This document shows, piece after piece, positions 20,438 through 32,520 of a stretch of 64,000 nucleotides of DNA. Position 1 is the first letter of the stretch; every line of letters begins with the position of its first letter. Origin of the DNA: Viola odorata (Eukaryota; Streptophyta; Magnoliopsida; Malpighiales; Violaceae); contig OY829537.1 in the NCBI GenBank assembly GCA_963691705.1, positions 74,359,352-74,423,351 on the forward strand, read 5' to 3'. Position numbers and translations under genes: made by a program. The notes beneath the pieces were generated by a model. That model ran no database searches. It was not told where the DNA came from and saw only the letters and a list, made by a program, of their open reading frames with translations.

Positions 20438-22294
20438 GGCTTAAGGCACCCTCAGGTCCCTCCAGTTAATATTTTTATTTTTGTCAATCCATTTTTTTAA
20501 AATTGTTCGTTTTAGTCCCTTCTGTTAGATCCATTAGCACTGCGAAGTCCCACCTGACGGAAAAGGACTTAATGGAGACAAACGTCAGTTAAGTCCCATT
20601 ATTTTATTAATTTATCTGATACTAGCACTGTTTCTAAATTTTCCATCCATTTTCCAAGAAATTAATTAAAATTACCAAAATAAAATTATCTTAACAAAAT
20701 AAATGAAATTAGCTTAACAAAATTAATTTAAATAACAAAATTAAATTATCTTATTTAATTAAACTAAATAAACAAACTTAAACTAAATAGTAATTTAAAT
20801 TACCATTCTTAATTAAACTAACTTAACAAAATGAAACTTACTAAATAATTTTTCCAAGAAATTAATTAAAATTACCAAAATAAAATTATCTTAACAAAAT
20901 AAATAAATAAACTAACTTAACAAAATTAAACTTACTAAATGAAATTATCTTAACAAAATAAATGAAATTAGCTTAACTAATTTATTTTAATTACCAAATT
21001 AAACTAAATAAATAAACTTAAACTAAATAATTTTAATTATCATTCTTAATTAAACTAACTTAACAAAATTAAATTATCTTATTTAATTAAACTAAATAAT
21101 TTTAATTACATGTCATTCTTAATTAAACTAACTTAACAAAATTAAACTTACTAAATAATTTTTCAGATTCATGTTCTTCAAAGTAATCCCCATCTTCACT
21201 GTCATCTCCTTCTTCACTGTCATCTTCACCTTCACCACCATCTCCTTCTTCATTGTCATCTTCACCTTCACCACCATCTCCTTCTTCATTATTTTGGTAA
21301 TTTTAATTAATTTCTTGGAAAAATTATTTAGTAAGTTTAATTTTGTTAAGTTAGTTTAATTAAGAATGGTACTTAAAATTATTTAGTTTAATTTGGTAAT
21401 TAAAATTATTTAGTTTAATTTGGTAATTAAAATTATTTAGTTTAAGTTTGTTTATTTAGTTTAATTAAATAAGATAATTTAATTTTGTTAAGCTAATTTC
21501 ATTTACTTTGTTAAGATAATTTCATTTAGTAAGTTTAATTTTGTTAAGTTAGTTTAATTAAGAATGGCATGGTAATTACAATTATTTAGTTTAAGTTTAT
21601 TTATTTAGTTTAATTAAATAAGATAATTTAATTTTGTTAAGTTAGTTTAATTAAGAATGGTAATTAAAATTATTTAGTTTAAGTTTATTTATTTAGTTTA
21701 ATTTGGTAATTAAAATAAATTAGTTAAGCTAATTTCATTTATTTTGTTAAGATAATTTCATTTAGTAAGTTTAATTTTGTTAAGTTAGTTTATTTATTTA
21801 TTTTGTTAAGATAATTTTATTTTGGTAATTTTAATTAATTTCTTGGAAAAATTATTTAGTAAGTTTAATTTTGTTAAGTTAGTTTAATTAAGAATGGTAA
21901 TTTAAATTACTATTTAGTTTAAGTTTGTTTACTTAGTTTAATTAAATAAGATAATTTAATTTTTTTATTTAAATTAATTTTGTTAAGCTAATTTCATTTA
22001 TTTTGTGAAGATAATTTTATTTTGGTAATTTTAATTAATTTCTTGGAAAATGGAAGGAAAATTTAAAAATTATATAAAATCTAACAAATGGGGCCCGTGA
22101 ACAGTGCTAGTATCAGATAAATTAATAAAATAATGGGACTTAACGGACGTTTGTCTCCGTTAAGTCCTTTTCCGTCAGGTGGGACTTCGCAGTGCTAACG
22201 AATCTAACAGAAGGTACTAAAACGAACAATTTTTGAAAAATGGATTGACAAAAATGAAAATATTAACTGGAGGGACCTGGGGGTGCCTTAAGCC
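20438..22294. mobile_element. Mutator-like foldback element 2, 1.86 kb, with a 10-bp TSD
   Basis: Nearly the whole element is one inverted repeat. GGCTTAAGGCACCC... at the left is mirrored by ...GGGTGCCTTAAGCC at the right, and the duplication GCAATATGGA lies at 20428-20437 and 22295-22304. The outer 220 bp of the arms are GC-normal and well conserved. The inner parts are built of AT-rich words such as AATTAATTAAAATTACC. The centre (21170-21290) is a CT-rich repeat of CTTCACCACCATCTC type. No coding capacity. The structure would form a very long hairpin. Confidence 0.85.
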
Positions 22295-22504
22295 GCAATA
22301 TGGACACCGTCCATATAATCGACCCATCCGTCCAAGTTTAGACGGGATATAGACAATATTTTTTGTCCTATTTAATAAACAGGCTAGGTCAGACCTGTCC
22401 CGTTATATACACGAACAAACGGAACAAATCCAATAGATTCCCGTCAATCCATTTATTATTTAATTTTTTTACCCCATTATTTAATTTTAAAAACACTCTT
22501 CTTC

Positions 22505-22905
22505 ACCGCGCAAGCTCCTCCCGGCCGCCCCATCCTCATGCTAGATCTCATTTGCTCCAACGACGTCGTCTTCAAAGGCACTTGCCTTATTGCCGACGCC
22601 TACCCGCTCGTCTACGGTCCCTACCGCGTCCCGTTCCCCGGTGTTGCTGAATCCAACACCATCGTTGGCGAATTGTACGTTGTTTCCGCCAAAGGCTTGA
22701 CGAGATTGGACGAGCTGAAAGGGATCAGTTGTGGATATTACGAGAGATTGCCGATAAGAGTGATCAGGTGTGGGGAAGAGGCGGAGGAGGAGGAAGCGAT
22801 TGAGGCGTAGGCTTATTATGCGCATCGGAACTACGCGACGGAGATGTGGAGGTAGATTCTGAGTTTCTTGGAGAAGATTTGTGTTTTTGTGTCTTCTTCT
22901 AATGA
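22505..22905 (+). pseudogene. Gamma-glutamylcyclotransferase-like (AIG2-like) gene fragment
   Basis: The plus strand encodes a recognisable piece of the plant AIG2/GGCT-like family: GTCLIADAYPLVYGPYRVPF, then GELYVVSAKGLTRLDELKG and YYERLPIRV. After a TAG at 22808-22810 it continues with AYYAHRNYATEMW and, after another stop, FLEKICVFVSSSND. The order matches the family's C-terminal part. The N-terminal glycine-rich start is not recognisable and there are two in-frame stops, so it is a non-functional fragment. GGCT enzymes release 5-oxoproline from gamma-glutamyl compounds. No introns are seen. The position inside transposon debris suggests capture. Confidence 0.6.
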
Positions 22906-23030
22906 TTAATTCATCAATCAATGAATCAATTGATGTAGAGACGAATACGGATTTCAATTTCCGCCGCCGCCTCTACCTTCACTTCCATTACTCCGACGAT
23001 GACCCATCATAACATCCTTCCCCACCACTA

Positions 23031-23105
23031 CAAGCATCATCGTCGCCGCCAAAAATAGAAACTCCTTGCCATCGTGGGCGCCACCGGCTGCGGCAAGACC
23101 AAATT
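23031..23105 (+). pseudogene. P-loop fragment, possibly adenylate isopentenyltransferase
   Basis: A short frame reads HHRRRQK, a stop, then KLLAIVGATGCGKTKF. The Walker A motif with the GATGxGK wording and the preceding basic stretch resemble the N-terminus of plant cytokinin-forming isopentenyltransferases. Only about 25 codons are present and one stop interrupts them. Another P-loop ATPase cannot be excluded. Confidence 0.35.
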
Positions 23106-23290
23106 TGAAAGAATTTTTTCTTTTTTTGAAAAAAATTATTCGGACGGGAATCCATCCAAACCTGGCTCATTTAGATGGACAAATATGGCTTGTCCGTAAA
23201 TTGACTGGGACTAATTTGTCCAACTTATTTATTAGACTAAACGGAATTAGTCCATGGACGTCCGTCCGTCCGTTTTACCACCCCTACTCC

Positions 23291-23787
23291 AGACCACGTG
23301 AATCTAAAATTTTGTGGGTTACATTACATGTACCCATTTTCTTATGTCCTTCAGTATTACTATATATAAAACTAAGTTGGTTTTGGTTGTTTAACCATGA
23401 CTTGCTTAAAGCATGCGGATGATGTCACCAATCGGATTATTTTCCATTAAAAATCATCTACAAAGGTTCCTTGTTTACAAAAAGAACTGAATAATCACTA
23501 CTCTCTTCAGGTAGGTAAAATTCTCATGCACATATTAGAGACACCTAAAGGCAAGCTCCAACTACAACGACACAAATAAACCAAGCTCTACAAAAATCAC
23601 CTCAGCATATCGATACACAAATATTAAATTTGCTTCATTTACAATTACAGCTTTACTAAACTATCACTCCAAGACAAATGATGAAAGGAGAGCGAACCAG
23701 TGAGATTGTCTACAGGATAAACCAAAGACAACTGGATGACATCTTCAAATGTCTACGCGTAAAAGGTGCAATTCCAATACATCGGAA
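23291..23787. other. Intergenic, downstream of the DA2-like gene
   Basis: No gene or repeat recognised. Confidence 0.5.
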
Positions 23788-24769
23788 TTAGGGCTGCCTA
23801 TCGGTTAGGCAAAACCGAATAACCGAAATTCCGAAATTTAGAATTTCGCTTGTTCGTTTTCGGAATTTCGGGTTCGGTTTTGACGATTTCGGTTTTCGAT
23901 TTCGGTTTTCGATTTAGGTTATCTAACTATGGTTCGGTTTTAGATAGTGGGTAAGAAAAGTTCGGTTAACCGAACTAACCGAACTTTTCTTTCCCACTAT
24001 ATAAGCATTTTATTTTACTTAAATGCCATTCATTCCCTCATAAAAACTCAGAATCCTCTCCCTCTCATTCGCTCACTATCTTCTCTCCCTCTCGCAAACG
24101 CTGCTCTTCCTCCACCGCCTCTGAACGTCATCCTCTCTCCCTCTCGCTCGCTCAATCGATCTCTCCTCTCTCCCTCAATCCGTCAGTCGCTTTCTCCCCC
24201 TCTCTCTCAGTCTTGGTTGTTGGCTTTGCTGCTTCTTGTTGTATTAATTTGCAGGATGGGAACGAAGCAGGAGATGAGGAGGTTTTGATGAGATCAGGTC
24301 CGGTTTAGATGGGTTTAGGATCGGATCTGCCAGTTCGGTGATGGTGGCCGCCACCGGCTGGGTTTAATTGATATGGTTGGGTTTATTTGATTGTGGTTTT
24401 TAATTGCTATTTTGTTATTTGATTTTGGGTTTAATTGCTGGTTTGGTTTCATTGGTTGGGTTAATTTGTGTTTGGTTGGTGGTCGGCGGTGACATTTTGG
24501 AGGAAGAATGAAAATTTTGTGTGGTTACCAACCGGCTAGGAGGTGGAAGATAATATGTTTTTTGTTCTTTTTTCATGAAATAAAAAAATGGTGCGAAATT
24601 TTGGATGTTCGATTTTTCTGAACTTCCGAACGGTTACAAAGTTCGGTTTTCAATTTTCGGTTTCTCTAAGTTCAGTTCAGTTTCGGATAGAGTTTTTAAG
24701 ACGTTCGGTTAACCAAACTCGCAACTTCGGTTTCAGTTTTCGGTTATGGTTAACCGATGGGCAGCTCTA
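23788..24769. mobile_element. 982-bp non-autonomous hAT
   Basis: Imperfect 19-bp inverted ends (TAGGGCTGCCTATCGGTTA at the left; the right end reads TAACCGATGGGCAGCTCTA). The 6-bp word CGGAAT flanks both sides (23782-23787, 24770-24775). Dense subterminal CGGTT/AACCGAA motifs, a TATATAAG box near 23999 and a CT-rich leader match the left end of the large hAT at 33650, so it is probably a deletion derivative of that family. No transposase. Confidence 0.8.
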
Positions 24770-24775
24770 CGGAAT

Positions 24776-25148
24776 AGACCACATTCAGTTTGAAAAGCCG
24801 AAAAAGAAAGGCCAATCATTCAGAAACATGGGTCAGAAAGTGATTTTCTACCACGCATCTTCTATTAAACTTGGTAAAAAGAATTATACGATACTATGAG
24901 ATAAAAGCATCAAAGTCATTATGAATATCTTAACCAAACAAACTTTCATTCATTAAGACGATCCATTTTCCTTTGACAAACTATATATAGTGACAACAGA
25001 GTGGGAGCAAGAAAGAAAGAATCTCGACTACCTTGACCTTTCAGGTTGGACTCAGCGAACTGTGTGCGTGCACTAGCAAAATACTCAGCCAGCTGAAAAG
25101 CCTTTGCCAGCATCACTTGCTAGAGAATTTATAACCCAGCCATGTTAA
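24776..25148 (-). other. Probable 3' UTR and downstream region of the DA2-like gene
   Basis: Unique-looking sequence directly after the stop codon on the minus strand. No other gene seen. Confidence 0.4.
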
Positions 25149-28100
25149 CTATTGCCACGAGCTACCAGATCCGCTTGTCACAGCTCGAGCCTCAGCAAGA
25201 GAAACTGCCATTGCGAGCATCATCTGCTCCTCAAAACTTTCAGGAACAATGGGTCCAGAAACATTCTGAAAGACTCCAGCAGTTTCATCAGGTGGTGGTG
25301 GCAGCGGTGGTGGTAATATTGCAGAGATTCCATCAGAGTCTTCCACTGTGTCAGAGCTTGCATAACTGGTCCCTGCCTCAGCAGCATCCGACCCCCTACC
25401 AGCACACCACTCCCCATCATCCCTTGATGCAGTTATCCGGCAATCTGGTGTCACGTGACTGGAGCACTGTGCAAGAGAGTAATTAGCTGCACCACGATCC
25501 AGGTGATTGTAAAAGCTACTACGTTCAGGAAGTGTGTTGAACGATGGCATGTTTTCGTTGTTCTGAACTGAGGCTTCCCCAACCGTCTGCTGACGCTCAG
25601 CAAGGGCAGCTATTGCGCAAGCAAGGCCTCCAGATGGGGATGATGATGATCCAGCCAGCGGAGCCGTCCTCATTGGAGACGCATAGCGTGCTTCTGTGGG
25701 ATATTGCTCAGAGGAAGTAGCATCACCATAAATTGGATTTCTTTGTCTACCATTTTCCTGCAATATCCGTGTGGAAAGAACTTGCATTAGCACACAAACA
25801 TAGGAAATGCAACAAATCCTGAAACTCCAGATCAATTCGGTTACTAAAATACAACAATATTTACATTTTGCTTACACATACAAGCATGCAAAAGCAACAG
25901 GCTACAGAGTATGAATTAGTGGCAGATATTACGAATGAAATATGGTAGCAATTGGCACAAATGCAGCATTTAGAACCAAAAACTGACTCATTTCAGTTGA
26001 AGGATATGTTACTCTTTCTGTCTGCTCCTTTTATCTCCCTTCATCTCCTTTCAGGTTTTCATGTGCTCTTATTGTCATAGCTTTTTAGGATTAAACAGAT
26101 GAATGGGGAATGAAAAGGAGTCCAACGGTCAGAGTAACATTCAGTCCCATCAGTTTCATTTTGCTTTCTCAAGGGTATCTTATACACCCTTATATGGGTG
26201 TGAGACTAATCAAAAAAGGGCAGAATAAACCTATGCAATTCAAGGCCCAAGTTCATGCAGTAAAACTGTCATGTAGACAACCAAAACGATAACCACGTTC
26301 CAAAGTCATCCTTTCTTTCCATTAACTTTACCATTAAACCAAAAGTACTGGTAACAGCAGTAGGATAGCCAATTATTTTTGGCTATCATCTCACCTTGAT
26401 TTTTGCTGCCATTAACCCTGACCTGAAAACCCTAAATCTAACACCACTAATAGAGTGAGGCTATCCTACATCAACTTATTAATGAATTTTGAGTCGCAGT
26501 ACACATACCACAAGTTCGATCCAGAAACTCAGTCCAAATGATTGTTGAGAGATTGACAAGTCTCACTCATCTTTCCTCAGTCATGTAGTGGAAGATGAAA
26601 AAGTAGATAGGAATAGGCACAAAAATTAGATGATGAAAGATTAATCTTACCAAAATGAGATAATGGTTTTCAAGTAGCATAAAAAACTCGAGCAAGTACT
26701 CAGGAGTGGTGTCAGGATCTGCTTTAACTGGCAAACTGGATAAAGTATAAGCAAAATGACAGCATATCAGTCATACTGACCTTTTTTGTTATTCCCAGTA
26801 TGACCATTCACCTATTAGCTAAATCATTTGCTACCTGGAGCTAGTATACTTGACAGGAGAGGGTTCGATTTTCTGTTTCAAACACAATGTTTATGTGAAC
26901 AATATAGAATGAGCCAAGTTCTTGGAACATAGGACAGCATATGAGCCTTTTGAAATGACTGACCCCAAAGGTGTTAGAAATTTCTCTACTATCTAGGAAA
27001 CCTAATCATCAGGCCAACGGCAAATAAATACTGTACAGAAACCTAATTTCAATTAATTGAATGCGAAAGATTGACATGACAAAAACCATCTGAGCAGATA
27101 AAAGTTGAAAAACCACAATTGTGGCATGTGCCGGTTAACAACACTAAGTAAAAAAAAAAAGTGCAATATACACCAGAGAATAATCACACAAAATCACCTC
27201 GAACATGAATTTCCAAAAACATGCTTGGCAAACTTGCATGAACATATCTACATTGCTCTTGGAGATGTTGATTCATGCAAGAACTATATGATGACAAGAA
27301 TTATAGTTTGAGCATCACAGAAATTTCTAAAACTATCAAGAATAAACTTCTCCAAGAGGTATGTAGCAAGGAGCTTATGCAGGATAATATAGATGTAGAA
27401 GAGATGGGCAGATCCATATGGAGTCCTCAGCAAGAGGCATTCTTGAATTGCAAGAGCTAGGTTCTTAAAATACACATGGATGAAACAAAATAAAATTCCT
27501 ACAACTCATACTTGATTCACACACCATCCTTAATGCATAGAAGGTCTGTTTCAAAGAATATAGGAAAAGACTACTAGTTCCTCCAAAATCTTTAAATGGT
27601 CCACGAATAGTTAGAAACTACCTAACACAAAATATTTCAAAGATCTTTACTAAAATGTAAAACACCCCAAAAAGAAGAGTTCGAAACACCCCAAAAAGAA
27701 GAGTTCGAATAAACTGGCAATGAATAGGACAATTTCTACTTTTAAATCACTAGGGCCAGAAGCATTTTTTTCCCTCAGAACTCTATGCCAAAAGCAGGGC
27801 TTCAATAAAATTTCTAATTTATCTTCCTATCATTTACTTCACAGTGATCTCTGACAGGCTACAAACGTAAAAAACACACTATGCTGGAGTATTAAATAGC
27901 AGATATCACTGTACCACAACTTAAACCGTAGAAAAGAAAAGGGGCGGGGGGGGGGGGGGGGGTAAAGATTATCAAGGGCTTCTACATTAATAATCACTAG
28001 GCTTAACACCTTTTACTAAATGGGGAAGGGGTACAACTGGAGCACCATAAAATCTTTCTCCGAAGTTACTACAAGCTTCATGATTGCTCATCAACATTCT

Positions 28101-30960
28101 TGTTTATAAACACTTAGACATTCATAAGAAATGTCCATATATAAGAATTATTCCAAAACTTCTAGATGGAAAGGCTCAAACTTGGTTAGGTTAGTCATAC
28201 ATTTATTGGAGCTAAACACCTGAAAATGTTTACCTGGATAGAGAGCCAGATTGCTTCCATGACCATAATGTCCTCAAGATCCAAGTCAAACTCATCCTCC
28301 CTGAAATTTTGTAGGCAAATTTAATATAAAAATCCAATAATGTCATGAGTTACATCATCAAATTAAGTAGCAAAGCAAGTGCCAAAGTGGAAATCTATAA
28401 GTGAGTACCCTACTCTGATTTTAGGCAATATCAGCACCAAATGAACCAACACTAAGTCACCCAAATTAGAACTGAAAAAGAATACGAAAGGGAAAAGCAT
28501 AATTTTACCTTCAGTGACAGTTAAATTTGTCCATCATATATCTTACAATTTTATCTACTTACAAATCAACAATTTACTCATGCATTTTATCAATCCATGC
28601 CTTTATTTACTGACATGATTTGTTAATATATTAAGATCCTCACCGGGAAAGGAATGCAAATAATCCTTGCATAGAAAAAAACACCAATAAGCTTGTAGCT
28701 CAGTGGTATTTCTTGCAAAGCAATGAGGGGTTAGGTCCCGAGTTCGAGTCTCCTAACTTACAAATTATATCTAAAAATCCTTTGAAAACAAACTGAAAAC
28801 AATAAATAAATCCGCATCCTAAAGTTATTTGGCTTCTAAAATGAGGTACTTCTATGCTTCAGCTTACTCAACCAAGATAGTTGCAAAACAAATTGATTAT
28901 GGTTACCAATATCTGAAGTCTTGCTTTGAGTAAATAAGGCTCCTCCAAACCTACAGCCCATCATGAGTGGTGTACTAACTTTCAGAAGACACTTGTTACT
29001 AAATCCAGCATAATTAAGCTCATTTATAAATGGCAAAATACGATCACACAATAAGTAAGTTTTTTAAGCCTTCCCTTGGTCAAGGTTGGTTTCAAGCCCA
29101 GGAAGCTGCAGAATGAGTTGAAACTTTTTACTGACAATAAGAGGAAGCTGCAGAATGGGTTGAAACTCTTTCACTGACACATAACATAAGCCCTTGCTTT
29201 TTCATTTTTCTATTATCACAAATACCTCATTCAGCCACCAGTTCATTTTTTCAAACCCAAATGAAGTTCTTGCAGAGTGTCTAAGGATGACATAATATAG
29301 TTGTCTCTAATCTCCTTTACCCTACAAGCTAAGCAATATTAAACGCCAAAATAGAAAATATAATGGACGGAAAAATCAGGAACCATGCTTGAGAATAAAA
29401 TAAAGAAAAATCTCTGGTCTTAAAAAATAAAAGAAAAAGAAAAAGAACTCATTATTTTTGTTTTTAATACTAGATTGACTGAAGTAAAACAGGAAAAAAA
29501 AAAAAAAAAAAAAACACCATACCTGTATACCTACTTCTACAATCCGAACTTGGAACAATAGTAATAATGAACTACCAAAACCACAGAATACCTGTTCACT
29601 CCAGAGGGCGGAGGACGTCTGGTTGAGTTTTGAGAAGAAACAATTTCCTCACAATCAACAGGAGATCTACAAGATAGAACTGGAAAGAAGCATGGGGAAA
29701 AAGGATGAGAATTTACAACAATTGTAACCATAACATGGAGGAAGAATCAGAATCACAAAAACTGGATACCAGTGGATGAGCCACAGTCAACGTCCCCTGG
29801 CACGATACTAGAGCTGGAGGAGCATACTTCAAGCCTCTTCTGCATTCTCTCTTCTTCATCTTGAACTTCCTGCTGCCGGATCCGGATTTTTGCTTCGATC
29901 ACACGTTGCTCCTCCTACAAAAATAGAGGAAGTCTGAATTATTCACATCATAATGCACTGAATATTACCCAAAAAAATCCCACAATAACCTAAAACAATG
30001 CCAAGTACTGCTAATGAAATCTTACAATCTGCTCCAAGCCCTTTTCCTCCTTTGTTTTCACACCTCGATACTCCACAGCATAATTTGAGGTTTTGCAAAA
30101 AGGACATCTGATAGTGTTAAGTCACAAGATAGGAACTAGGGATGCAAGAAGAACCAACTGATATACTTCAAACTTTAAGATACATGTAAATAAGAGAACA
30201 CTATTGCATTTAAGGATACTGCGTAGGTCGAGTCGAGTTAGGATTTTTCATCTGCAGGAAACACTCTGATGAACAGAAGAAAAGTTAAATTGTAGACAAT
30301 ATTGACAGCTAAGGGACGTGATTTTGAAAATAACTGATCAAATTACCTGTACAAATGCCTTTCATGCAACATCTTGATCTGTTGAGGCTTGGATAATACT
30401 AATAGCATAAAAGAAAAAAAATCAATAAGGTCAGATGGTCAACTAAAGTACAACTGACCAGAAATTCTATTACTATTGAGGTGAAAGCTCCTGCAAACGG
30501 ATTCTTCTTGAGCATTAAGCAATTGATGAGATAAGTAAAAAACAAAGTCTTAAATTCTTTCCACTCTACTATCCAAAGAGGGGTAAGTATTTCAACAATG
30601 ATCTGATGTTGAAGGGAACAAAATTAAAGCGCAAGCCACAGTTACAGAATGAGCACACTTTCAGTCTATAAATCAATACCCATGTCCATTTTTCTACATA
30701 AATTTATTTTGCAACAAAACAGATGGAATCACGATTATATAGAAAGAGAGAGCAAAATAGATACTAACCAAGAAGCAAATTGGGCACTCTTCATGATCAA
30801 AACAACATTCTTCATCCCCAGGGAAACATGGAGCAAGTTTGGATTCGAGAATGAGCTTTCTCAGCTTCTTATGGTCCACATCTTTGTGAACGTATAGGCC
30901 TTGAGGCTTTGTAAACCTTTCATCCACCACTTGTCTCCTTCTTCCTAATTTATTACCCAT
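25149..30960 (-). CDS. DA2-like: DA2/GW2-type RING E3 ubiquitin ligase, 8 coding exons
   Basis: Joining exons 30960-30769, 30398-30347, 30265-30220, 30107-30026, 29914-29770, 29679-29592, 28300-28234 and 25757-25149 gives 1281 nt (426 aa plus stop), with GT-AG introns and consistent phase. The protein starts [25 protein letters not shown]-like domain spans residues 59-101 (CPIC, CC, C80, C83, CPFC). Then come the [15 protein letters not shown] block, a Glu/Arg-rich helix ([20 protein letters not shown]), the [17 protein letters not shown] motif and a C-terminal [18 protein letters not shown]. Family members (rice GW2, Arabidopsis DA2, about 420-425 aa) ubiquitinate substrates such as the DA1 peptidase and restrict seed and organ size. 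Length and domains are complete, so I call it functional. Which paralogue it is (DA2 or a DA2-like sister) cannot be decided here. Confidence 0.9.
27946..27962. repeat. Poly-G run, 17 nt, in an intron
   Basis: Uninterrupted G tract preceded by GGGGC. Confidence 0.9.
28688..28770 (+). mobile_element. tRNA-like SINE (or tRNA pseudogene) in an intron
   Basis: A-box TAGCTCAGTGG at 28695-28705 and B-box GTTCGAGTC at 28742-28750 have tRNA-like spacing (the internal RNA polymerase III promoter). The expected acceptor-stem pairing is poor and the sequence runs on past the B-box without a CCA-proximal stem. It lies in intron 6 of the DA2-like gene, in antisense. Confidence 0.55.
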
Positions 30961-31112
30961 CCTAAATTCTAACAGATTTTCCTCCTCCTCGTCCTCTCCC
31001 TTTTCTTCTAGTTTGTATTGTACATATGTCAGCGTTAAAATGACACATTCACTTTGAGTCCTTTAACTGAGGATATTCAAGTAATTCACAACAGATACAA
31101 GTTAATCCCAAC

Positions 31113-31690
31113 CTAAAATATCAACTCCTCATCTAAGAAGGCCATCATCAACGCAAGAACAGGTACAATTCTTCCATGTTCCACTGCATAAGCTATTAGC
31201 CTCCACAGACGATCACCCCTGTGAGAATTGGAAACGCAAACAAATCAAATACAATCACAATAACATAAACTACGAAACGAAATGACCAGACCATACAAAA
31301 AAAGAACAATGAAAACCCTAACCACTAAAGCTCAAGTGAGATAATAACCCATAAGCCATAGCTGTGTACTACTGGAAACATTTCTAAATCCCGAGAAACA
31401 AGAAACAGCCAGAAGAAGTAGAGAATAAACGGCAGAATGTCTCCAAAACCAGAAATGGAACCGAGTAAACTAGAATTTTCACATTTTCTATAGTGATAAA
31501 TTGGAAAAGCGGAAGGAGAAGAAACGGAGAAGGAAAATAACCTGAAAATCTGGAGGGAGAATTGCGGAAGTGAGAGGAGGAGGACGACGGAGAATGGAGA
31601 GGAGATGGAAAAGATTTGGTAACAATCAAATGAAAACGATCAACAACAATCACAAACTTTCTCTATCGGAGAGAGGGAGGGAGTTTCTCT
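31113..31690 (-). promoter_or_regulatory. Non-coding 5' exons of the DA2-like gene
   Basis: Minus-strand leader: a first exon from about 31690 to 31542 (donor CAG|GTTATT) and a second exon 31218-31113 (acceptor CACAG, donor TAG|GTTGGG), followed by an intron to a leader exon just before the ATG at 30960. Exon 2 carries a short upstream ORF, MMAFLDEELIF, whose stop sits at the exon end. Borders are inferred from splice signals only. Confidence 0.5.
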
Positions 31691-32520
31691 TGTTCATTAT
31701 CATTAATAAATAAATAATAATGAACGTATTAGGTAACATGTATGCATGGTTATGGTTAAATTAAAATAAAAGATTTTTTTTTTTTTTAGCAGAAATATAT
31801 TATCTTATTGTGTATTTTTTTATATGTTAAAATGATATTTAAATTGAAATTTTTACTAATAATATTATAATAGATAACCAATAAGTTACGTTATATTCTC
31901 TCTTTTTTTGTTGCCAATACAAAATTTGTATTTTCTATACAATAGTTAGTTTGTAAAGTAAATGAGTGAAAAGAAAAAAAGTAAAATAAAATATCATTGT
32001 TTGGTTGAGTTGAAAGAGAGATGTATGTAATATACCTTACTGACAAAAATAAAGAAATGAAGAACATGGTCTTGACAATAAATAACAAATATGTCTACAT
32101 AATAATATCATAAAAATAACCCACTCTCCTCCTCAACCTCCAATTTATGGAGTTGGATTTTTTCGAAAATTTGGTGGAGATTGAGGAATTAATATGAAAC
32201 GCTTTCGTACCCTCCAATCAGGAAATTATAATGTACTCCCCGGCATCTACTATACATACAATATTTATATAAGTTCTAAAGTTAGACTAACACGAGTTAC
32301 GAGTGGCAAAATGAGATTGCGGGACTAGTTCTAGGTAGGAACTCATTTGATCCTAGTAAAAAATAGATCGGGTCTATTCTTCCCGTTAGTAAACAAAATC
32401 GTTGAGAGTGTTCTGATCCTAGCCCGTCTGCATTACTTGAAATTGAAACTAGTATCATTTAATCTATCTAAAGCCATGACTTTTCTTTTTGAAAAAACTA
32501 AATAAAAGAATTGTACTTAA
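31691..32520. other. Intergenic AT-rich DNA upstream of the DA2-like gene
   Basis: No gene seen. It must include the promoter of the DA2-like gene. It ends at the decayed pararetrovirus. Confidence 0.5.

Larger units (their letters stand above)
20421..23290. mobile_element. Possible gene-fragment-carrying hAT-like element
   Basis: The flanks look like one pair of degenerate ends: TCCGGTGGCAATATGGACACC (with the nested foldback removed) at the left and GTCCGTTTTACCACCCCTA at the right, both with GGAC/GTCC-rich subterminal repeats. Between them lie a foldback element and two host-gene-like fragments. I could not find a convincing target duplication, so the borders are tentative. Confidence 0.35.

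Noticed and set aside
22363..22650. 95-residue plus-strand ORF overlapping the GGCT-like fragment
   Set aside because: Arg/Pro/His-rich out-of-frame reading; the GGCT-like similarity lies in the frame that starts near 22505.
28688..28770. Functional tRNA gene
   Set aside because: A and B boxes are present but no convincing acceptor stem or full cloverleaf could be drawn, so a SINE or pseudogene is more likely.
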